Of a stretch of 64,000 nucleotides of DNA, positions 26,762 to 38,929 are shown piece after piece. Every line of letters begins with the position of its first letter. The first letter of the stretch is position 1. The position numbers were made by a program, and so were the translations under genes. Below the pieces are notes generated by a model. It made no database searches. It was not told the origin of the DNA and saw only the letters and a program-made list of their open reading frames with translations. The DNA is from Betaproteobacteria bacterium SCN1. Its GTDB lineage: Bacteria; Pseudomonadota; Gammaproteobacteria; Burkholderiales; Thiobacillaceae. The stretch lies in NCBI GenBank assembly GCA_008923315.1, contig WBSF01000009.1, positions 310,001 to 374,000 of the forward strand, given 5' to 3'.

Positions 26762-28426
26762 ATGGGACGCATCACCGGCTACGCCGGGTTGCACGACTAC
26801 AACCGCGCGATCCGCGACATCGCGATCAGTCCGGACTGGCAGTCCGGTCAACTGACACGCCAGTTGGGGCGGGTGGTCGAAGTGGCCGCGCGTTCGCTCG
26901 GTGTCGGCCGCGTCGGCGTATGGCGGTTGCGCGAGCGCGGGACCATCCTCGACTGCATCTGCCAGTACGACAGCCGCCATGGTCTCGTCGAAGCCAGTCT
27001 GTCGCTGAATGCAACGCAATCTCCCGCGTATTTCGCAGCGCTCTCGAACAATCGCGTCCTGGCGGTCGGCGACGTGGCGCGCGATCCGCGCACCGCTGAA
27101 CTGATCGACAGCTATCTGGCGCCTCTGCGCATCCGTTCCCTGCTCGACGCGCCGATCTGGCTGGATGGCGAAGTAGTCGGCGTCGTGTGTCACGAGCACG
27201 CCGGCGAACCGCGCGTCTGGCGCGACGAGGACATGGCTTTCGCCGGATCGATGGGCGATTTTGTCGCGATGGCCATGTCCGAGGGGCGCTACCGGCGCGT
27301 CGAGGCGGAACGCGAGCGGCTGGCGCGCATCATCGAGGCCACGCCCGACATGGTCGCGATCCTGTCGCCGGACGGTTATCTGCTCCAGATGAATCCGGCC
27401 GGCCGCAAGCTGCTCGGGCTGTCCGAAGACGTCGACATCGGCGCCTACCGCAGCCGGGATTTCCTGGGGGAATGCACGACCTGCCGGCTGGATACCGAAA
27501 TCCGGCCGGCGCTGCTAAAAACCGGCTACTGGACCGGCGAGGCGATGCTGCGCGAAGACACGCCACAGGCGCTGCCGGTATCGGTCGTGGCCCTGGCGCA
27601 TCGCGATGCACAGGGGGTGCTGGAGCATTTTTCCGTGGTGTTGCGCGATCTCAGTGCGCAGAAAGCCATTCAGCGGGAAATCGAGGCCCTCAACGAGGCG
27701 CTGGAGGATCGGGTCCGCGCGCGGACCGAGGCGCTTGAGTCGGCCAACCGCAACCTGGAGTCGTTCGCCTATTCGGTGTCGCACGATCTCAAGGCGCCCC
27801 TGCGCGGGATCGAGGGATACAGCCGTCTGCTCGCCGCCGAATATCAGGATGTCCTGCCCGAAGGCGCGCGCGAGTATGTCGATCTGATCCGCGCCGCCAG
27901 CGGGCGCATGGATCGCATGATCGAGGGCATCCTGGCCTATTCGCGGGTGCAGATGCGGCAACTGAAGTCCGTGCCGGTCGATGTGCGCGATCTGATCGGC
28001 GCTTTGCTGAGCGAGTTCGGGCCGCAGCTGCGCGACGGTGTGACGCTGATCGAGGATGTCGAACCCGGCGTACTGGAGACCGACCGTGAAGGGCTCGCGC
28101 AGATTCTCCGCAACTTCCTGTCCAATGCGCTCAAGTTTTCGCATGGCGAGCGCCCCTTGCAGGTCTGCATCGAAGGGCGCCGCCGTGGCCGTGGCTACCG
28201 TTTTTCGGTTGCCGACAATGGCATCGGATTCGACATGCGCTATCACGACCGTATATTCGAAATCTTTCATCGCCTGCCGAACGGCGGGGATGCGGATGGC
28301 ACCGGCATCGGACTGGCGCTTGCCGCGCGTGCGGCCGAACGCCTCGGCGGGCGCGTCTGGGCCGAAAGCGCGCCGGGCGGGGGCGCCACTTTCCATTTCG
28401 AGCAACCAAACGGACTTCAACCATGA
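26762..28426 (+). CDS. Sensor histidine kinase with GAF and PAS domains
   Basis: The 554-residue protein has an N-terminal GAF domain (about 20-175), a PAS domain (about 185-300; [20 protein letters not shown]), a coiled coil, HisKA with the phosphoacceptor His in [17 protein letters not shown] (about 346), and HATPase_c with N box (FLSNALKFS), G1 (DNGIGFD) and G2 (GTGIGLA). It has no membrane helix, so it senses inside the cell, as bacteriophytochrome-like kinases do; no chromophore cysteine is obvious. It overlaps the response-regulator gene by four bases. GGGAG lies just before the start. Confidence 0.92.
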   Translation: MGRITGYAGLHDYNRAIRDIAISPDWQSGQLTRQLGRVVEVAARSLGVGRVGVWRLRERGTILDCICQYDSRHGLVEASLSLNATQSPAYFAALSNNRVLAVGDVARDPRTAELIDSYLAPLRIRSLLDAPIWLDGEVVGVVCHEHAGEPRVWRDEDMAFAGSMGDFVAMAMSEGRYRRVEAERERLARIIEATPDMVAILSPDGYLLQMNPAGRKLLGLSEDVDIGAYRSRDFLGECTTCRLDTEIRPALLKTGYWTGEAMLREDTPQALPVSVVALAHRDAQGVLEHFSVVLRDLSAQKAIQREIEALNEALEDRVRARTEALESANRNLESFAYSVSHDLKAPLRGIEGYSRLLAAEYQDVLPEGAREYVDLIRAASGRMDRMIEGILAYSRVQMRQLKSVPVDVRDLIGALLSEFGPQLRDGVTLIEDVEPGVLETDREGLAQILRNFLSNALKFSHGERPLQVCIEGRRRGRGYRFSVADNGIGFDMRYHDRIFEIFHRLPNGGDADGTGIGLALAARAAERLGGRVWAESAPGGGATFHFEQPNGLQP

Positions 28427-29241
28427 AACTGCTCTATGTCGAGGACAACCCTTTTGATCGCGATCTCACGCGGCGCGCCTTGCTGAAGCAGATTCCCGGG
28501 CTGGAGTGGGATGCCGTAAGCGGCGTGTGCGATGCCGTCGCTCGTCTGGACGCGCAGCCGTACGACGTGCTGCTGCTCGACATGTGGCTGCAGGACGGCT
28601 GTGGACTGGATGTGCTGCTGCATGCGCGCCGCCGTGGCCTGGACGTTGCCGTCGTCGTGGTTGCCGGAGCCGGCGACGAAGCCAGCGTCGTGCAGTTTCT
28701 GAAAGCCGGGGCGCAGGATTATGTGCCCAAGCGCGGAACCTATCTCGATGAGCTTGGCGTACGGTTGCAGCAGGCCTGCGCGCGGGCGCGCGATACCCTG
28801 CGCCCGGCCTCGCTGCTGACCGTGCTGTATGTGGAAGCGAACGGGGATGACGTGGAACTGACGCGCCGCCATTTCGAGCGCCGTGCCCCGCACCTGAATC
28901 TGGTGGCGCATGCGGATGGCGATACTGCGCTGGCCTGGCTGGCCCAGCCGGGCAACCGGGCCGACGTCGCGCTGCTCGATCTGCGCCTGCCCGGCATGTC
29001 GGGGCTGGAATTGCTGGCGGCGCTGCATGAGGCCTACCGTCTGCCCTGCATCCTCATCACCGGCCGCGGCGACGAAGCCGCCGCGGCCGAGGCCATGCGC
29101 CTCGGCGCCATCGACTATGTCGTCAAGGAACACGGCTACGTGTCCGCCCTGCCGTGCATCGTCGAACACGCGCACGTGCTGACGGCCTACGCGGCCCTGC
29201 GTCTGACTTGCGTCCGCCTGCAAGAAGCGGCGGGGCGGTGA
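28423..29241 (+). CDS. Dual-receiver response regulator without output domain
   Basis: The 272-residue protein consists of two REC domains (about 1-120 and 130-250). The first has the acidic pocket in VEDNPFDRD and the phospho-Asp in LLLDMWLQDG. The second has LLDLRLPGMSG and the switch Lys in YVVKEHG, but its N-terminal acidic pair is VEANGDD. There is no DNA-binding or enzyme domain, so it may pass phosphate on or act as a phosphate sink for the kinase it overlaps. Such kinase plus dual-REC pairs are common near phytochrome-like systems. Confidence 0.88.
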   Translation: MKLLYVEDNPFDRDLTRRALLKQIPGLEWDAVSGVCDAVARLDAQPYDVLLLDMWLQDGCGLDVLLHARRRGLDVAVVVVAGAGDEASVVQFLKAGAQDYVPKRGTYLDELGVRLQQACARARDTLRPASLLTVLYVEANGDDVELTRRHFERRAPHLNLVAHADGDTALAWLAQPGNRADVALLDLRLPGMSGLELLAALHEAYRLPCILITGRGDEAAAAEAMRLGAIDYVVKEHGYVSALPCIVEHAHVLTAYAALRLTCVRLQEAAGR

Positions 29242-29242
29242 A

Positions 29243-29671
29243 TCAGGGTTCCCAGCGCTCGGGGTGCGCCCAGAAACGGGCGTTGAGCCAGTCGGGGACC
29301 GGCTTGTAAGTGGCCAGATCGTAAGCCTGGATGTGGGTGCCGTCGGCCGGATCGCGCAGCTCGCATTCGAATCCGAGGGCGCGAAACGCATCGTCGTCGA
29401 GCGGGCCATCCGCCTGCGCTGCCAGCAGCAGGCGTGGCGCGACATAGAGGCGTACACGGTGGATCAGGTGCCGCGCGGCCTCGGCATCCAGAGCATCCAG
29501 TGCGGCGATGCCGAGGGCGAGCGCGCCGGCTGCCGTCGGCGCGTCGGCTGTCAGGATCGGCGTGCCGGGCAGGCAAGCCGTTGCAAAGTCGTGCGCTTCG
29601 GCATCCAGTGCGTACAGGTGCGCCGGCCGCAGCGCCGCGAGCCGTGTCGCCAGATGCGTGCGCCAGTCCAT
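29243..29671 (-). CDS. Conserved hypothetical protein, DUF6231-like
   Basis: The 142-residue protein ends with YDLATYKPVPDWLNARFWAH and RW, which I associate with DUF6231. It has an alanine- and leucine-rich fold without membrane helices and no catalytic motif I recognise. It follows the RDD gene by six bases on the minus strand, so the two form a unit convergent with the kinase/regulator pair (1-bp gap). Confidence 0.55.
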   Translation of the reverse strand: MDWRTHLATRLAALRPAHLYALDAEAHDFATACLPGTPILTADAPTAAGALALGIAALDALDAEAARHLIHRVRLYVAPRLLLAAQADGPLDDDAFRALGFECELRDPADGTHIQAYDLATYKPVPDWLNARFWAHPERWEP

Positions 29672-29677
29672 CCGGTT

Positions 29678-30115
29678 TCAGGCGGGCCGCGGTACGCGGA
29701 TCAGACGGGTACCGAGCAGGCGGTCGTGCAGGAATTGCCGGTCGCGGTCAAAGAGCGCCCACCAGAATCCCGCGCCCGCAAGCGCAAGACCCGCCAGGGC
29801 CAGGCAGAAGCGCAACGCGGCCTGTCCCGGGCTGACGCGGCCGCCGTCGGCGCGTACGAGGCGCACGCGCCAGGTCTTCATTGCCAGCGTCTGGCCGCTG
29901 CGCAGCCAGAAGGCGGCGAAATAGGCGAACAGCACGCCAAGCAGGAAAACCTGGAACAAGTGCTTCTGCCAGGGCGCGTGCAGATCGCCGACCACCGGCA
30001 GCGCGACGAACGAGGCCACGAACACCACGGCGATGACGAGCAGCGACTCGTAGATCATGGCCGCGACGCGTATCGGAAACGAGGCTGGAGAGGGGGCTAT
30101 TGCCTTGCTTTGCAT
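29678..30115 (-). CDS. RDD-family membrane protein
   Basis: The 145-residue protein has three or four membrane helices and the RDD pattern: an Arg early (FPIRVAAMIYESLLV), the middle GQTLAMKTWRVRLV, and Asp residues in the late DRDRQFLHDRLLGTRLI. The function of the family is not settled (some affect ion or osmotic stress). The start at ATG 30115 was chosen on family length. It is divergent from the DUF2173 cluster. Confidence 0.82.
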   Translation of the reverse strand: MQSKAIAPSPASFPIRVAAMIYESLLVIAVVFVASFVALPVVGDLHAPWQKHLFQVFLLGVLFAYFAAFWLRSGQTLAMKTWRVRLVRADGGRVSPGQAALRFCLALAGLALAGAGFWWALFDRDRQFLHDRLLGTRLIRVPRPA

Positions 30116-30219
30116 GATGGTTCTATATTGGAGCCGAGCGCGGCAATTTGCCACACCGCGCCGCTCATAAACAACGTGCCGGCATGCCGGCCATAACACC
30201 AAATCAGGAGGGAGGCTGT

Positions 30220-30624
30220 ATGCATATCGTAAAGCAGCTGATGGCAATTCCCGGCGTGATCGCTGCCGGGGAGTACGCGTACCGGGGGGACCGTTTCTCG
30301 TTCGAGGGCGCCCTTACGGACGAATTCGCGCGCATGGCATCCATTCTGTGTCGCGCGAACACGCTCTCGGTCAACATGCAGTCCGAGATTTTCGATTCCT
30401 TTGCGGAAAACTGCGGCTGCAGGCCGGTCCAGGGCTGGATCGTACGTGGCCGGGATATTACCGTCTGCGCGATCGGAAATTATTTCTCGTTTATCGAAAA
30501 CCGCGAGGATCTCCTGAACGATGTCATGACCATCATGCGTGCCAAGGTGGGCGACATCGAGGACGATCTGCTGGTCAATCTCTATGCCAGGCTGGGAGGC
30601 GACACCAAGGAAGCGTTGTACTGA
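30220..30624 (+). CDS. DUF2173 family protein, copy 1
   Basis: The 134-residue protein shows the family pattern: an opening LMAIPGVIAAGEYAYRGD, a middle RPVQGWIVRGRDITVCAIGN and an aromatic SFIENREDLL. It has no signal or membrane segment. A strong GGAGGGAGG precedes the ATG at 30220. It is the first of three tandem paralogues. DUF2173 proteins have no defined biochemical role to my knowledge; the fold resembles roadblock/profilin-like small domains in pattern, which is inference. Confidence 0.78.
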   Translation: MHIVKQLMAIPGVIAAGEYAYRGDRFSFEGALTDEFARMASILCRANTLSVNMQSEIFDSFAENCGCRPVQGWIVRGRDITVCAIGNYFSFIENREDLLNDVMTIMRAKVGDIEDDLLVNLYARLGGDTKEALY

Positions 30625-30666
30625 TACCGCACCAAGCACCGATACCAACAGGAGAGGGGATTTAAG

Positions 30667-31005
30667 ATGGATCTCGAGAAAATGATGGCGCTGCCGGGCG
30701 CAATGGCGGCTTTCACCTTCAGCGACAAGGGCGATCTCCAGAACCACGTGTTGCGCGAGGGAACCGAACTGACCCCGCAGGTCCTCGATCTGCTGACCCG
30801 GTCGTGCGTCGCCAATCTGGCGATCGCCGGAATGGAGGCGCGCGGCTGGGAGGCCGTCACGGGACAGGCCGGTTTCCAGCCGCTGCAGGGATTTTCGGTC
30901 GTGGGGCTGGAATGGTCGGTGGTGGTCAACGGCAATTGCGGTGTCGTCGTGAAGAACCGCGATGCCGATTACGAGGCCACGTTCAACGCACTGCAGACTG
31001 CCTGA
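30667..31005 (+). CDS. DUF2173 family protein, copy 2
   Basis: This 112-residue paralogue begins MDLEKMMALPGAMAAFTFSD and has FQPLQGFSVVGLEWSVVVNG, aligning with the first copy across the whole domain. GGAGAGGGG lies ahead of the start, 42 bp after copy 1. It diverges clearly from the other two, so the triplication is old or the copies have specialised. Confidence 0.78.
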   Translation: MDLEKMMALPGAMAAFTFSDKGDLQNHVLREGTELTPQVLDLLTRSCVANLAIAGMEARGWEAVTGQAGFQPLQGFSVVGLEWSVVVNGNCGVVVKNRDADYEATFNALQTA

Positions 31006-31017
31006 GAGGCGCACACC

Positions 31018-31353
31018 ATGCCATTGAGAAAAATCCTGGTACTGGATGGCGTGACGGCGGTCTGCCGATTTCGCGACGACGGTGTGATCATGGAAGCGCA
31101 GGGCATGCTGCCGCCCGAACTGATGGAACGGCTTGCGCATTTCGCGCAGTGGTATCGCCGCATGGTGTCGAGCAACACCGACGTCCTGTCGCTGTTTTCG
31201 CAGATGCCGGGCTGGTCCCCTTCGCAGGGCTGGGTGGTGCAGGGGGCCGCGATGACGGTATGCAGCATGGGCAACACCGTCTGCCTGGTTGACAATGCCG
31301 AAGGCTCGCTGAACGAAATCATGCGCGTGCTGACCGAGGCGGCGCACGAATAG
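31018..31353 (+). CDS. DUF2173 family protein, copy 3
   Basis: This 111-residue paralogue has ILVLDGVTAVCRFRDDGV and SQGWVVQGAAMTVCSMGN, matching the conserved positions of copies 1 and 2, and ends with EGSLNEIMRVLTEA like copy 1. It follows copy 2 by 12 bases and precedes a strong terminator, so the three genes form a complete transcription unit. Confidence 0.76.
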   Translation: MPLRKILVLDGVTAVCRFRDDGVIMEAQGMLPPELMERLAHFAQWYRRMVSSNTDVLSLFSQMPGWSPSQGWVVQGAAMTVCSMGNTVCLVDNAEGSLNEIMRVLTEAAHE

Positions 31354-31374
31354 CGGCCTGTCGTGCGCCTGCCG

Positions 31375-31398
31375 ACCCCTCGATACGAGGGGTTTTTG
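31375..31398 (+). terminator. Rho-independent terminator of the DUF2173 unit
   Basis: ACCCCTCG and CGAGGGGT form a perfect stem around a short loop, followed by TTTTTGTT. It lies about 20 bases after the third DUF2173 stop. Confidence 0.88.
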
Positions 31399-31505
31399 TT
31401 GTCCGTGCGATACGTCAGGCCGCGTCCTGCCGCCCTTTCTTGACCGGGGCGGGGCAAACCGATTACCCTCACGGGTTCACCAACGATTTGATTTTTTGTC
31501 AGTTT

Positions 31506-33217
31506 ATGGAAGCCACGGGCGCCGAGATCGTCGTACGTTGTCTGGCCGAAGAGGGGGTCGAGTTTGTCTTCGGCTATCCCGGTGGGGCCGTGCTCAACAT
31601 CTACGACGAAATCTTCAAGCAGGACAAGTTCAAACATGTGCTCGTGCGCCATGAGCAGGCTGCGGTGCACGCCGCGGATGCCTACGCGCGCGCCACCGGC
31701 CGCGTCGGCGTGGCGCTCGTGACCTCGGGGCCGGGCGTGACCAATGCCGTCACCGGCATCGCCACCGCCTACATGGATTCGGTTCCCATCGTCGTCGTCA
31801 CAGGCCAGGTGCCGACGCCGGCGATCGGCATGGACGCCTTCCAGGAAGTCGACACCGTCGGCATCACGCGGCCCTGCGTGAAGCACAACTTCCTCGTCAA
31901 GGACGTGAAGGATCTCGCGGCCACGATGAAGAAGGCCTTCATCATCGCTGCCACCGGCCGGCCCGGTCCCGTGGTCGTCGACGTGCCCAAGGATGTGACC
32001 TTCCATACGACCGATTTCGAGTACCCGTCCAGCGTCGAGATGCGCTCGTACAACCCCGTGGTCAAGGGCCATAGCGGCCAGCTGAAGCGTGCGGTGCAGA
32101 TGCTGCTCGAAGCCCAGCGCCCGATGATCTACACCGGCGGCGGCGTGGTGCTTGGCGATGCCGCACAGCAACTGATCGAGGTGGCCCGTCTGCTGGGCTT
32201 TCCGGTGACCAATACCCTGATGGGCCTGGGCGGTTATCCCGCTACCGACAAGCAGAACCTCGGCATGCTCGGCATGCATGGCACCTATGAAGCCAACATG
32301 GCGATGCAGCACTGCGACGTACTGCTGGCCGTGGGGGCACGTTTCGACGACCGGGTGATCGGTAACCCCGAGCATTTCGCGCGCGAGCAGCGCCGCATCG
32401 TCCACATCGACATCGACCCGTCGTCGATTTCCAAGCGCGTGAAAGTCGACGTGCCCATCGTCGGCGACGTGAAAACCGTGCTTGCCGACATGCTTGGTCT
32501 GCTGAAACAGGCCAAGGACCGGCCCGACGCAGCCGCACTCAAGGCGTGGTGGACACAGATCGAACTGTGGCGTGCCAAAAACTGCCTCAAGTACAACAAG
32601 CAGAGTCCCATCATCAAGCCCCAGTATGTGGTCGAGAAGCTGTGGGAAGTGACGAAGGGCGAAGCGTTCGTGACGTCCGACGTGGGCCAGCACCAGATGT
32701 GGGCCGCGCAGTACTACAAATTCGACCAGCCGCGCCGCTGGATCAACTCCGGCGGTCTCGGCACCATGGGCGTCGGCCTGCCGTATGCCATGGGGGTGCA
32801 GCTGGCCTTCCCGGATGCGCAGGTGGCCTGCATCACCGGCGAGTCGTCGATCCAGATGAACATCCAGGAACTGTCGACCTGCAAGCAGTACCGCATTCCG
32901 GTCAAGGTGCTCACGCTCAACAACCGCTACATGGGCATGGTGCGGCAGTGGCAGGAATTCTTCTACGGCAGCCGCTACGCCGAGTCGTACATGGAGTCGC
33001 TGCCCGACTTCGTCAAACTCGCTGAATCCTACGGCCATGTCGGCATGCGCATCGACAAGCCCGAGGACGTCGAGGCCGCGATCAAGGAAGCCTTCTCGCC
33101 CGCGCTCAAGGAGCGCATGGTGTTCATGGACTTCCAGACCGACCAGACCGAGAACGTCTATCCCATGGTCGAGGGCGGCAAGGGGCTGTCCGAGATGATT
33201 CTGGCGGAGGATCTCTG

Positions 33218-33218
<1 letters not shown>
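31506..33218 (+). CDS. ilvI: Acetolactate synthase large subunit
   Basis: The 570-residue protein catalyses the thiamine-diphosphate step that condenses pyruvate with pyruvate or 2-oxobutyrate in valine, leucine and isoleucine synthesis. It has FGYPGGAVLNIYD, the catalytic Glu in VRHEQAAVHAADAYAR, the FAD region and the ThDP motif GESSIQMNIQEL with NNRYMGMVRQWQE. I take ATG 31506, which matches the family N-terminus (ATGAEIVVRCL). No clear ribosome site precedes it. A possible -35 TTGACC at 31440 lacks a convincing partner. The stop overlaps the ilvH ATG by one base. Confidence 0.95.
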
Positions 33219-34767
<1,549 letters not shown>

Positions 34768-34773
34768 TAAACC

Positions 34774-34839
34774 GGGGGGCCGGCATATCCATAAAACTCG
34801 GGGGCTTGCGCGATTGCATGGCGCTTTCCCCGGCCCCCC
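34774..34839. repeat. Long-range inverted repeat between ilvC and psd
   Basis: GGGGGGCCGG (34774-34783) and CCGGCCCCCC (34830-34839) can pair as a ten-base GC stem with a 46-base loop. It starts right after the ilvC stop and could reduce read-through into psd. No T-run follows, so I do not call it a terminator. Confidence 0.4.
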
Positions 34840-34868
34840 CTGATGCCCCTGATCCCTAGTTGCCACAC

Positions 34869-35495
34869 ATGAAACAATCTCTCATCGCCCGCGAAGGCTG
34901 GCTGGTGCTGCTTGCGGCTTTCGCGGCCGCGCTGATCGCGAGCGGGCTCATCGGATGGTGGTCCGTTCCGTTCTGGATCTGGGCCGTTTTCGCATTGCAG
35001 TTCTTCCGCGATCCGGTGCGGGTGCCGCCGACGGATGCCGACGCGGTCATCGCCCCGGCCGACGGCCGTATCGTCGCGGTGGAAAAGGTCGCCGATCCCT
35101 ATCTCGAACGCGAAGCGCTGAAGATCAGCGTGTTCATGAACGTGTTCAACGTCCATTCGAACAAGAGCCCGGTCGACGGCGAGGTGAAGGGGCGCTGGTA
35201 TGCGGCCGGCAGCTTCGTCAATGCGGCGCTCGACAAGGCCTCGACCGAGAACGAGCGCAACGCGCTGTGGATCCGCGGTGCGCGCGGCGACGTCACCTGC
35301 GTGCAGATCGCCGGACTCATCGCGCGGCGCATTCTCTGCTACGTGCGCACCGGGGATACGCTGACACGCGGCGCACGCTACGGCTTCATCCGCTTCGGCT
35401 CGCGTGTCGACGTCTATCTGCCGACCGAAGCGCGCGCCGAAGTCTCGATCGGCCAAAAAGTCACGGGTGGGCGTACCATACTGGCTCGCTGGTAA
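34869..35495 (+). CDS. psd: Phosphatidylserine decarboxylase proenzyme (short form)
   Basis: The 208-residue protein is of the short PSD family. It has an N-terminal membrane segment (about 12-45), [12 protein letters not shown], the lipid-binding [17 protein letters not shown], and the self-cleavage site GS in [12 protein letters not shown], where the Ser becomes the pyruvoyl cofactor. It makes phosphatidylethanolamine. ATG 34869 is preferred; an in-frame TTG at 34860 is possible. It is followed by pssA, giving the two consecutive steps of the pathway. Confidence 0.94.
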   Translation: MKQSLIAREGWLVLLAAFAAALIASGLIGWWSVPFWIWAVFALQFFRDPVRVPPTDADAVIAPADGRIVAVEKVADPYLEREALKISVFMNVFNVHSNKSPVDGEVKGRWYAAGSFVNAALDKASTENERNALWIRGARGDVTCVQIAGLIARRILCYVRTGDTLTRGARYGFIRFGSRVDVYLPTEARAEVSIGQKVTGGRTILARW

Positions 35496-35511
35496 GCCGG
35501 ATCCGACGCCT

Positions 35512-36267
35512 ATGCTCGAATTCAACCACCGCAAGACCGACACGATGCGCATGCGCGATCGCGGCATCTATCTGTTGCCGAACCTGTTCACCACGGGCGC
35601 GCTGTTCGCCGGTTTCTACGCGGTGGTGCAGGCCATGAACGGGCGCTTCGAACATGCGGCGGTGGCCATTTTCATCGCCATGGTGCTCGACGGCCTCGAT
35701 GGCCGTGTTGCGCGCATGACCCACACGCAGAGCGCCTTCGGCGCCGAATACGACAGCCTCGCCGACATGGTGTCTTTCGGCGTCGCGCCCGCGCTGATCA
35801 TCTATGAATTCGCCCTGCACGACATGGGCAAGTTCGGCTGGATCGCCGCTTTCGTCTACTGCGCAGGCGCAGCATTGCGTCTGGCCCGCTTCAATACCCA
35901 GATCGAGACCGTCACCGACAAGCGCTTTTTCCAGGGACTGCCCAGCCCGTCGGCGGCCGCGCTCATCGCCGGTTTCGTCTGGGTCATGGTCGAATACGGC
36001 GTGAGCGGTCGCGAGGTGCCGGAGATTGCAGCCGTGGTCGCCCTGTTCGGCGGGCTCACCATGGTCAGCAACCTGCGCTACTACAGCGGCAAGGAAATCA
36101 ACCTCCGCAAGAGCGTGCCTTTCTTCGTCATCCTGCTGGTGGTGCTGGCTTTCATTCTCGTCTCGACCAGCCCGCCCGAAGTGCTGTTCGGCGTATTCGT
36201 CCTGTATGGCCTGTCGGGCTATGTCGACGTGCTGATGCGCCGCTTCCACCGCAAGCCCGCCGCCTGA
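35512..36267 (+). CDS. pssA: CDP-diacylglycerol-serine O-phosphatidyltransferase
   Basis: The 251-residue membrane protein has the CDP-alcohol phosphotransferase signature DGLDGRVARMTHTQSAFGAE with the downstream DSLAD aspartates, and about seven helices. It makes phosphatidylserine, the substrate of the psd product encoded just before it. The start at ATG 35512 is chosen because earlier in-frame sequence overlaps psd; ATG 35545 is also possible. Confidence 0.93.
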   Translation: MLEFNHRKTDTMRMRDRGIYLLPNLFTTGALFAGFYAVVQAMNGRFEHAAVAIFIAMVLDGLDGRVARMTHTQSAFGAEYDSLADMVSFGVAPALIIYEFALHDMGKFGWIAAFVYCAGAALRLARFNTQIETVTDKRFFQGLPSPSAAALIAGFVWVMVEYGVSGREVPEIAAVVALFGGLTMVSNLRYYSGKEINLRKSVPFFVILLVVLAFILVSTSPPEVLFGVFVLYGLSGYVDVLMRRFHRKPAA

Positions 36268-36331
36268 CACATCTTCCCCGACGGGCGCGCGCATCCGCCC
36301 GGGCTGGCCGCCGGATGTCCGTGACGGCCGA

Positions 36332-36337
36332 TATAAT
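36332..36337 (+). promoter_or_regulatory. Candidate -10 box upstream of leuA
   Basis: A perfect TATAAT lies 52 bp before the leuA start in an otherwise GC-rich 120-bp gap. The -35 region at the right distance (36309-36314, CGCCGG) does not match, so an activator or another spacing would be needed. Confidence 0.4.
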
Positions 36338-36388
36338 GCGCCGATCCGGACCGCGTGAGGCGCGGCCCCTGCATTCGTGGAGCCTGTC

Positions 36389-37924
36389 ATGAACGACCGT
36401 TTGTACATTTTCGATACCACCCTGCGCGACGGCGAACAAAGCCCCGGCGCGTCGATGACCAAGGACGAAAAACTCCGCATCGCCCGCCAGCTCGAAAAGC
36501 TCGGCGTCGACGTCATCGAAGCCGGCTTCGCCGCTGCGAGCCCAGGCGATGCCGACGCCATCAAGGCCATCGCCGAAGCCATCACCAACTCGACCGTCTG
36601 CTCGCTTGCACGCGCCAACGAGCGCGACATCCGGGCTGCCGGCGAAGCGATCAAGCCGGCCAGGTACGGCCGCATCCACACCTTCATCGCCACTTCGCCC
36701 ATCCACATGGAGAAGAAGCTGCGCATGACGCCCGACCAGGTCGTCGAGGCGGCCGTGAAAGCGGTGAAGCTGGCGCGCGAATACACCGAGGATGTCGAGT
36801 TCTCCGCCGAGGACGCGGTGCGCTCCGACATGGACTTCCTCGTGCGCGTGTTCGACGCAGTGATCGAAGCCGGCGCCAAAACCATCAACGTGCCCGACAC
36901 CGTCGGCTACTCGATCCCCGCACTGTGGGGCGAGCGCATGAAGACCCTCATCGCGCGCGTGAAGGGCGCCGATAAAGTCGTCTGGAGCACGCACTGCCAC
37001 AACGATCTCGGCATGGCCGTCGCCAACTCGCTCGCCGCGGTGATGAACGGCGCGCGCCAGGTCGAGTGCACCATCAACGGGTTGGGCGAGCGGGCGGGCA
37101 ACGCCTCGCTGGAAGAAATCGTGATGGCCGTGCGCACGCGCAAGGACGTCTTCAACTGCGATTCGAAGATCGACGCGACCCAGATCGTGCCGGCGTCCAA
37201 GCTCGTCTCGACCATCACCGGCTACCCGGTGCAGCCCAACAAGGCCATCGTCGGCGCCAATGCCTTCGCGCACGAATCCGGCATCCACCAGGACGGCGTG
37301 CTCAAGCACCGCGAGACCTACGAGATCATGCGCGCCGAGGATGTGGGCTGGCACGCCAACCGGCTCACGCTCGGCAAGCTCTCCGGCCGTGCGGCGTTCA
37401 AGAGCAAGCTCGGCGAGCTCGGCATCGTGCTGGAAACCGAGGAGGCGCTCAACACCGCCTTCGCGCGCTTTAAGGACTTGGCCGACAAGAAGCGCGAAAT
37501 CTTCGACGAGGATCTGCAGGCGCTGGTATCCGACGAAGGTTACGCCGCCGAACACGAGCGCTTCAAGCTGGTGTCGATGAAGGTCTGCTCCGAAACGGGA
37601 GAGACGCCGCAGGCCAGTCTGGTCTTCACCGACGACGGTGTCGAACGGCGTGCCGACGGCTTTGGCTCGGGCCCGGTCGATGCCGCTTTCAAGGCGCTCG
37701 AATCGGTGGTGAGCAGCGGTGCCGACCTGCTGCTCTACTCGGTGAACAACATCACCAGCGGTACCGATTCACAAGGCGAAGTCACGGTACGGCTGGCCAA
37801 GGACGGTCGTGTGGTCAACGGCCAGGGGGCGGACACCGACATCGTCGTCGCATCCGCCAAGGCCTACCTGCATGCTCTCAACAAGCTCGACGCCAAGCTC
37901 GAGCGGGCGCACCCGCAGGTCTGA
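36389..37924 (+). CDS. leuA: 2-isopropylmalate synthase
   Basis: The 511-residue protein begins [20 protein letters not shown], the HMGL-like signature, with the metal-binding [16 protein letters not shown] and the [13 protein letters not shown] motif, and ends with the LeuA dimerisation (allosteric leucine-binding) domain. It condenses 2-oxoisovalerate with acetyl-CoA. GGAG six bases before the ATG at 36389 fixes the start. The gene is followed by a strong terminator. Confidence 0.97.
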   Translation: MNDRLYIFDTTLRDGEQSPGASMTKDEKLRIARQLEKLGVDVIEAGFAAASPGDADAIKAIAEAITNSTVCSLARANERDIRAAGEAIKPARYGRIHTFIATSPIHMEKKLRMTPDQVVEAAVKAVKLAREYTEDVEFSAEDAVRSDMDFLVRVFDAVIEAGAKTINVPDTVGYSIPALWGERMKTLIARVKGADKVVWSTHCHNDLGMAVANSLAAVMNGARQVECTINGLGERAGNASLEEIVMAVRTRKDVFNCDSKIDATQIVPASKLVSTITGYPVQPNKAIVGANAFAHESGIHQDGVLKHRETYEIMRAEDVGWHANRLTLGKLSGRAAFKSKLGELGIVLETEEALNTAFARFKDLADKKREIFDEDLQALVSDEGYAAEHERFKLVSMKVCSETGETPQASLVFTDDGVERRADGFGSGPVDAAFKALESVVSSGADLLLYSVNNITSGTDSQGEVTVRLAKDGRVVNGQGADTDIVVASAKAYLHALNKLDAKLERAHPQV

Positions 37925-37942
37925 CCCTCGCTGCGCCGTGAT

Positions 37943-37964
37943 AACGCCCCGTATGGGCGTTTTT

Positions 37965-37966
<2 letters not shown>
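37943..37966 (+). terminator. Rho-independent terminator of leuA
   Basis: AACGCCC and GGGCGTT form a stem around a five-base loop, followed by a T-run. It touches the stop of the convergent DUF2069 gene at 37965 and may work in both directions. Confidence 0.88.
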
Positions 37967-38929
<963 letters not shown>

